Source: an uncultured Oscillospiraceae bacterium (GTDB lineage Bacteria; Bacillota_A; Clostridia; Oscillospirales; Oscillospiraceae). Taken from it: a stretch of DNA of 6,298 nucleotides. Position 1 is the stretch's first letter. Every line of letters starts with the position of its first letter. Location: contig CAKUMR010000070.1 in the NCBI GenBank assembly GCA_934667865.1, forward strand, positions 1 to 6,298. The letters are read 5' to 3'. Shown piece after piece: positions 5,529 to 6,298 of this stretch. The notes below the pieces were generated by a model. It saw nothing but the letters and a program-made list of their open reading frames with translations, was not told where the DNA came from and made no database searches. The translations under genes were made by a program, and so were the position numbers.

Positions 5529-6298
5529 ATGAAAAAACAGGAACGACAGACCGCGATCGTCTCCATCCTCCGCGAGCGCGCGGATTGCAGCGTCACAGAG
5601 CTGAGCGCGCGATTCGGCGTATCGGCGGTCACGATCCGAAAAGACCTGACCGAGCTGGAGCAGCGCGGCGCGCTGACCCGCTCATACGGCAAGGCCGCCG
5701 TTTTGCAGGAGAACGGCCCGCGCGCCTATGCGTGCTCCGTTTCCCCGGAGAGCTTTGACGACTATCAGAAGAAGCAGACGATCGGGCAGCTTGCCGCGGA
5801 GCTGGTGCAGGATGAGGATTTTCTTTTTATCGGCCCGGGGTATACCTGTCTGGAGGTCGCCAAAAATCTGCGCAGCAAGCACAGGCTCACCGTCATTACG
5901 ACCAATATCTCAGCGGCGGCGGAGCTGGCGGACGCGCCGGAGATCACGCTGCGCATCGCGCCCGGCGACTTCACAAAGCGGAACGGGACATATTATGTGA
6001 CCGGCTCGGCGACGGCGGAGTACCTGTCCCAGACCTATTTTGACAAAATCTTCATCACGGTGGACGCCGTATCTCTGGAGCGCGGCTTTTTTGTGCTCGA
6101 CGAGGTCACGGCGCAGATCTTCCGCGCGATCATGAAGCCGTGCAGTCAGGTGTTTATCTGCGCGGTCGATGCCAAGTTCGGGAAAAATGCCCTGACGCCG
6201 CTCGGGCCTGTGCAGCTCGCCGCGGCGGTCGTGACCAATCAGGCGCCGGGGGCGGAATTTGCCGGGTGTTTTGCGGCGGCAGGCGTGCCGGTATCTTT
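5529..6298 (+). CDS. DeoR-family transcriptional regulator, 3' end beyond the window
   Basis: The reading frame is open from the ATG at 5529 to the window edge (256 codons, no stop reached). Family members are usually about 250-260 residues, so little is missing. Residues about 5-57 form the DeoR winged helix-turn-helix: SVTELSARFGVS, then the recognition helix VTIRKDLTELEQRG (about 34-47). Residues about 76-235 form the DeoRC sensor domain: KKQTIGQLAAELV, FIGPGYTCLEVAKNL (100-114, where relatives have a GTT-type phosphate-binding loop), LTVITTNI (120-127), FDKIFITVDAV, and DAKFGK (214-219). DeoR proteins generally repress nearby catabolic genes and release DNA on binding a small, often phosphorylated, metabolite. 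Here the gene is divergent from the E2-E1 operon with shared box sequences between them, so it is the likely regulator of the operon and of itself. The altered sensor loop (GPGYTC) may mean a different effector; that is inference. Confidence 0.9.
   Translation, partial: MKKQERQTAIVSILRERADCSVTELSARFGVSAVTIRKDLTELEQRGALTRSYGKAAVLQENGPRAYACSVSPESFDDYQKKQTIGQLAAELVQDEDFLFIGPGYTCLEVAKNLRSKHRLTVITTNISAAAELADAPEITLRIAPGDFTKRNGTYYVTGSATAEYLSQTYFDKIFITVDAVSLERGFFVLDEVTAQIFRAIMKPCSQVFICAVDAKFGKNALTPLGPVQLAAAVVTNQAPGAEFAGCFAAAGVPVS

Noticed and set aside
1..6298. CRISPR arrays, tRNA or rRNA genes, toxin-antitoxin or defence systems
   Set aside because: No regularly spaced repeat array, cloverleaf-like or rRNA-like sequence was seen, and no gene resembled a defence or toxin family.

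Overview
The window looks like a chromosomal segment from a fairly GC-rich member of the Clostridia, with an Oscillospiraceae-type gut Firmicute as the best guess. The evidence is the GC-rich coding sequence, textbook sigma-A promoters in an AT-rich intergenic gap, AAGGAG ribosome binding sites, and the close match of the large E1 protein to a fused alpha/beta E1 family I recognise from clostridia. The taxonomic call is inference; there is no rRNA or other marker.

Left part (1-1295): a genomic scar. A 5'-incomplete transposase fragment (+ strand, 1-614) loses its reading frame match after about 590, before the segment that would carry the third catalytic residue. Facing it on the - strand are remnants of a coding region (1283 to 633) in one reading frame, interrupted by a TAA at 1065-1067 and apparently cut at its 3' end. 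No terminator, terminal inverted repeat or target-site duplication is visible.

Middle (1296-5352): a two-gene - strand operon for a 2-oxoacid (or acetoin) dehydrogenase complex. The order is E2 (dihydrolipoyl acyltransferase with two lipoyl domains, 5352-3805), a 49-bp gap, then a fused E1 alpha/beta thiamine-diphosphate decarboxylase/dehydrogenase (3755-1296). E1 would decarboxylate the 2-oxo substrate and pass the acyl group to the lipoyl lysines of E2, which makes the acyl-CoA. The E3 (lipoamide dehydrogenase) that reoxidises the lipoyl arms is not in the window; the place downstream of E1 where it could be expected is occupied by the scar.

Right part (5353-6298): a 176-bp AT-rich divergent control region, then a DeoR-family regulator on the + strand (from 5529, running off the window end). 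The control region holds a perfect TTGACA-17-TATAAT promoter reading towards E2-E1 and an extended -10 promoter reading towards the regulator. Four copies of TATTTCG(T/A)T lie 21, 42 and 32 bp apart, close to whole helical turns, and sit on the key elements of both promoters. The simplest model is a DeoR-type repressor that shuts off both the dehydrogenase operon and its own gene until an effector appears. The effector and the complex's true substrate cannot be read from the sequence.
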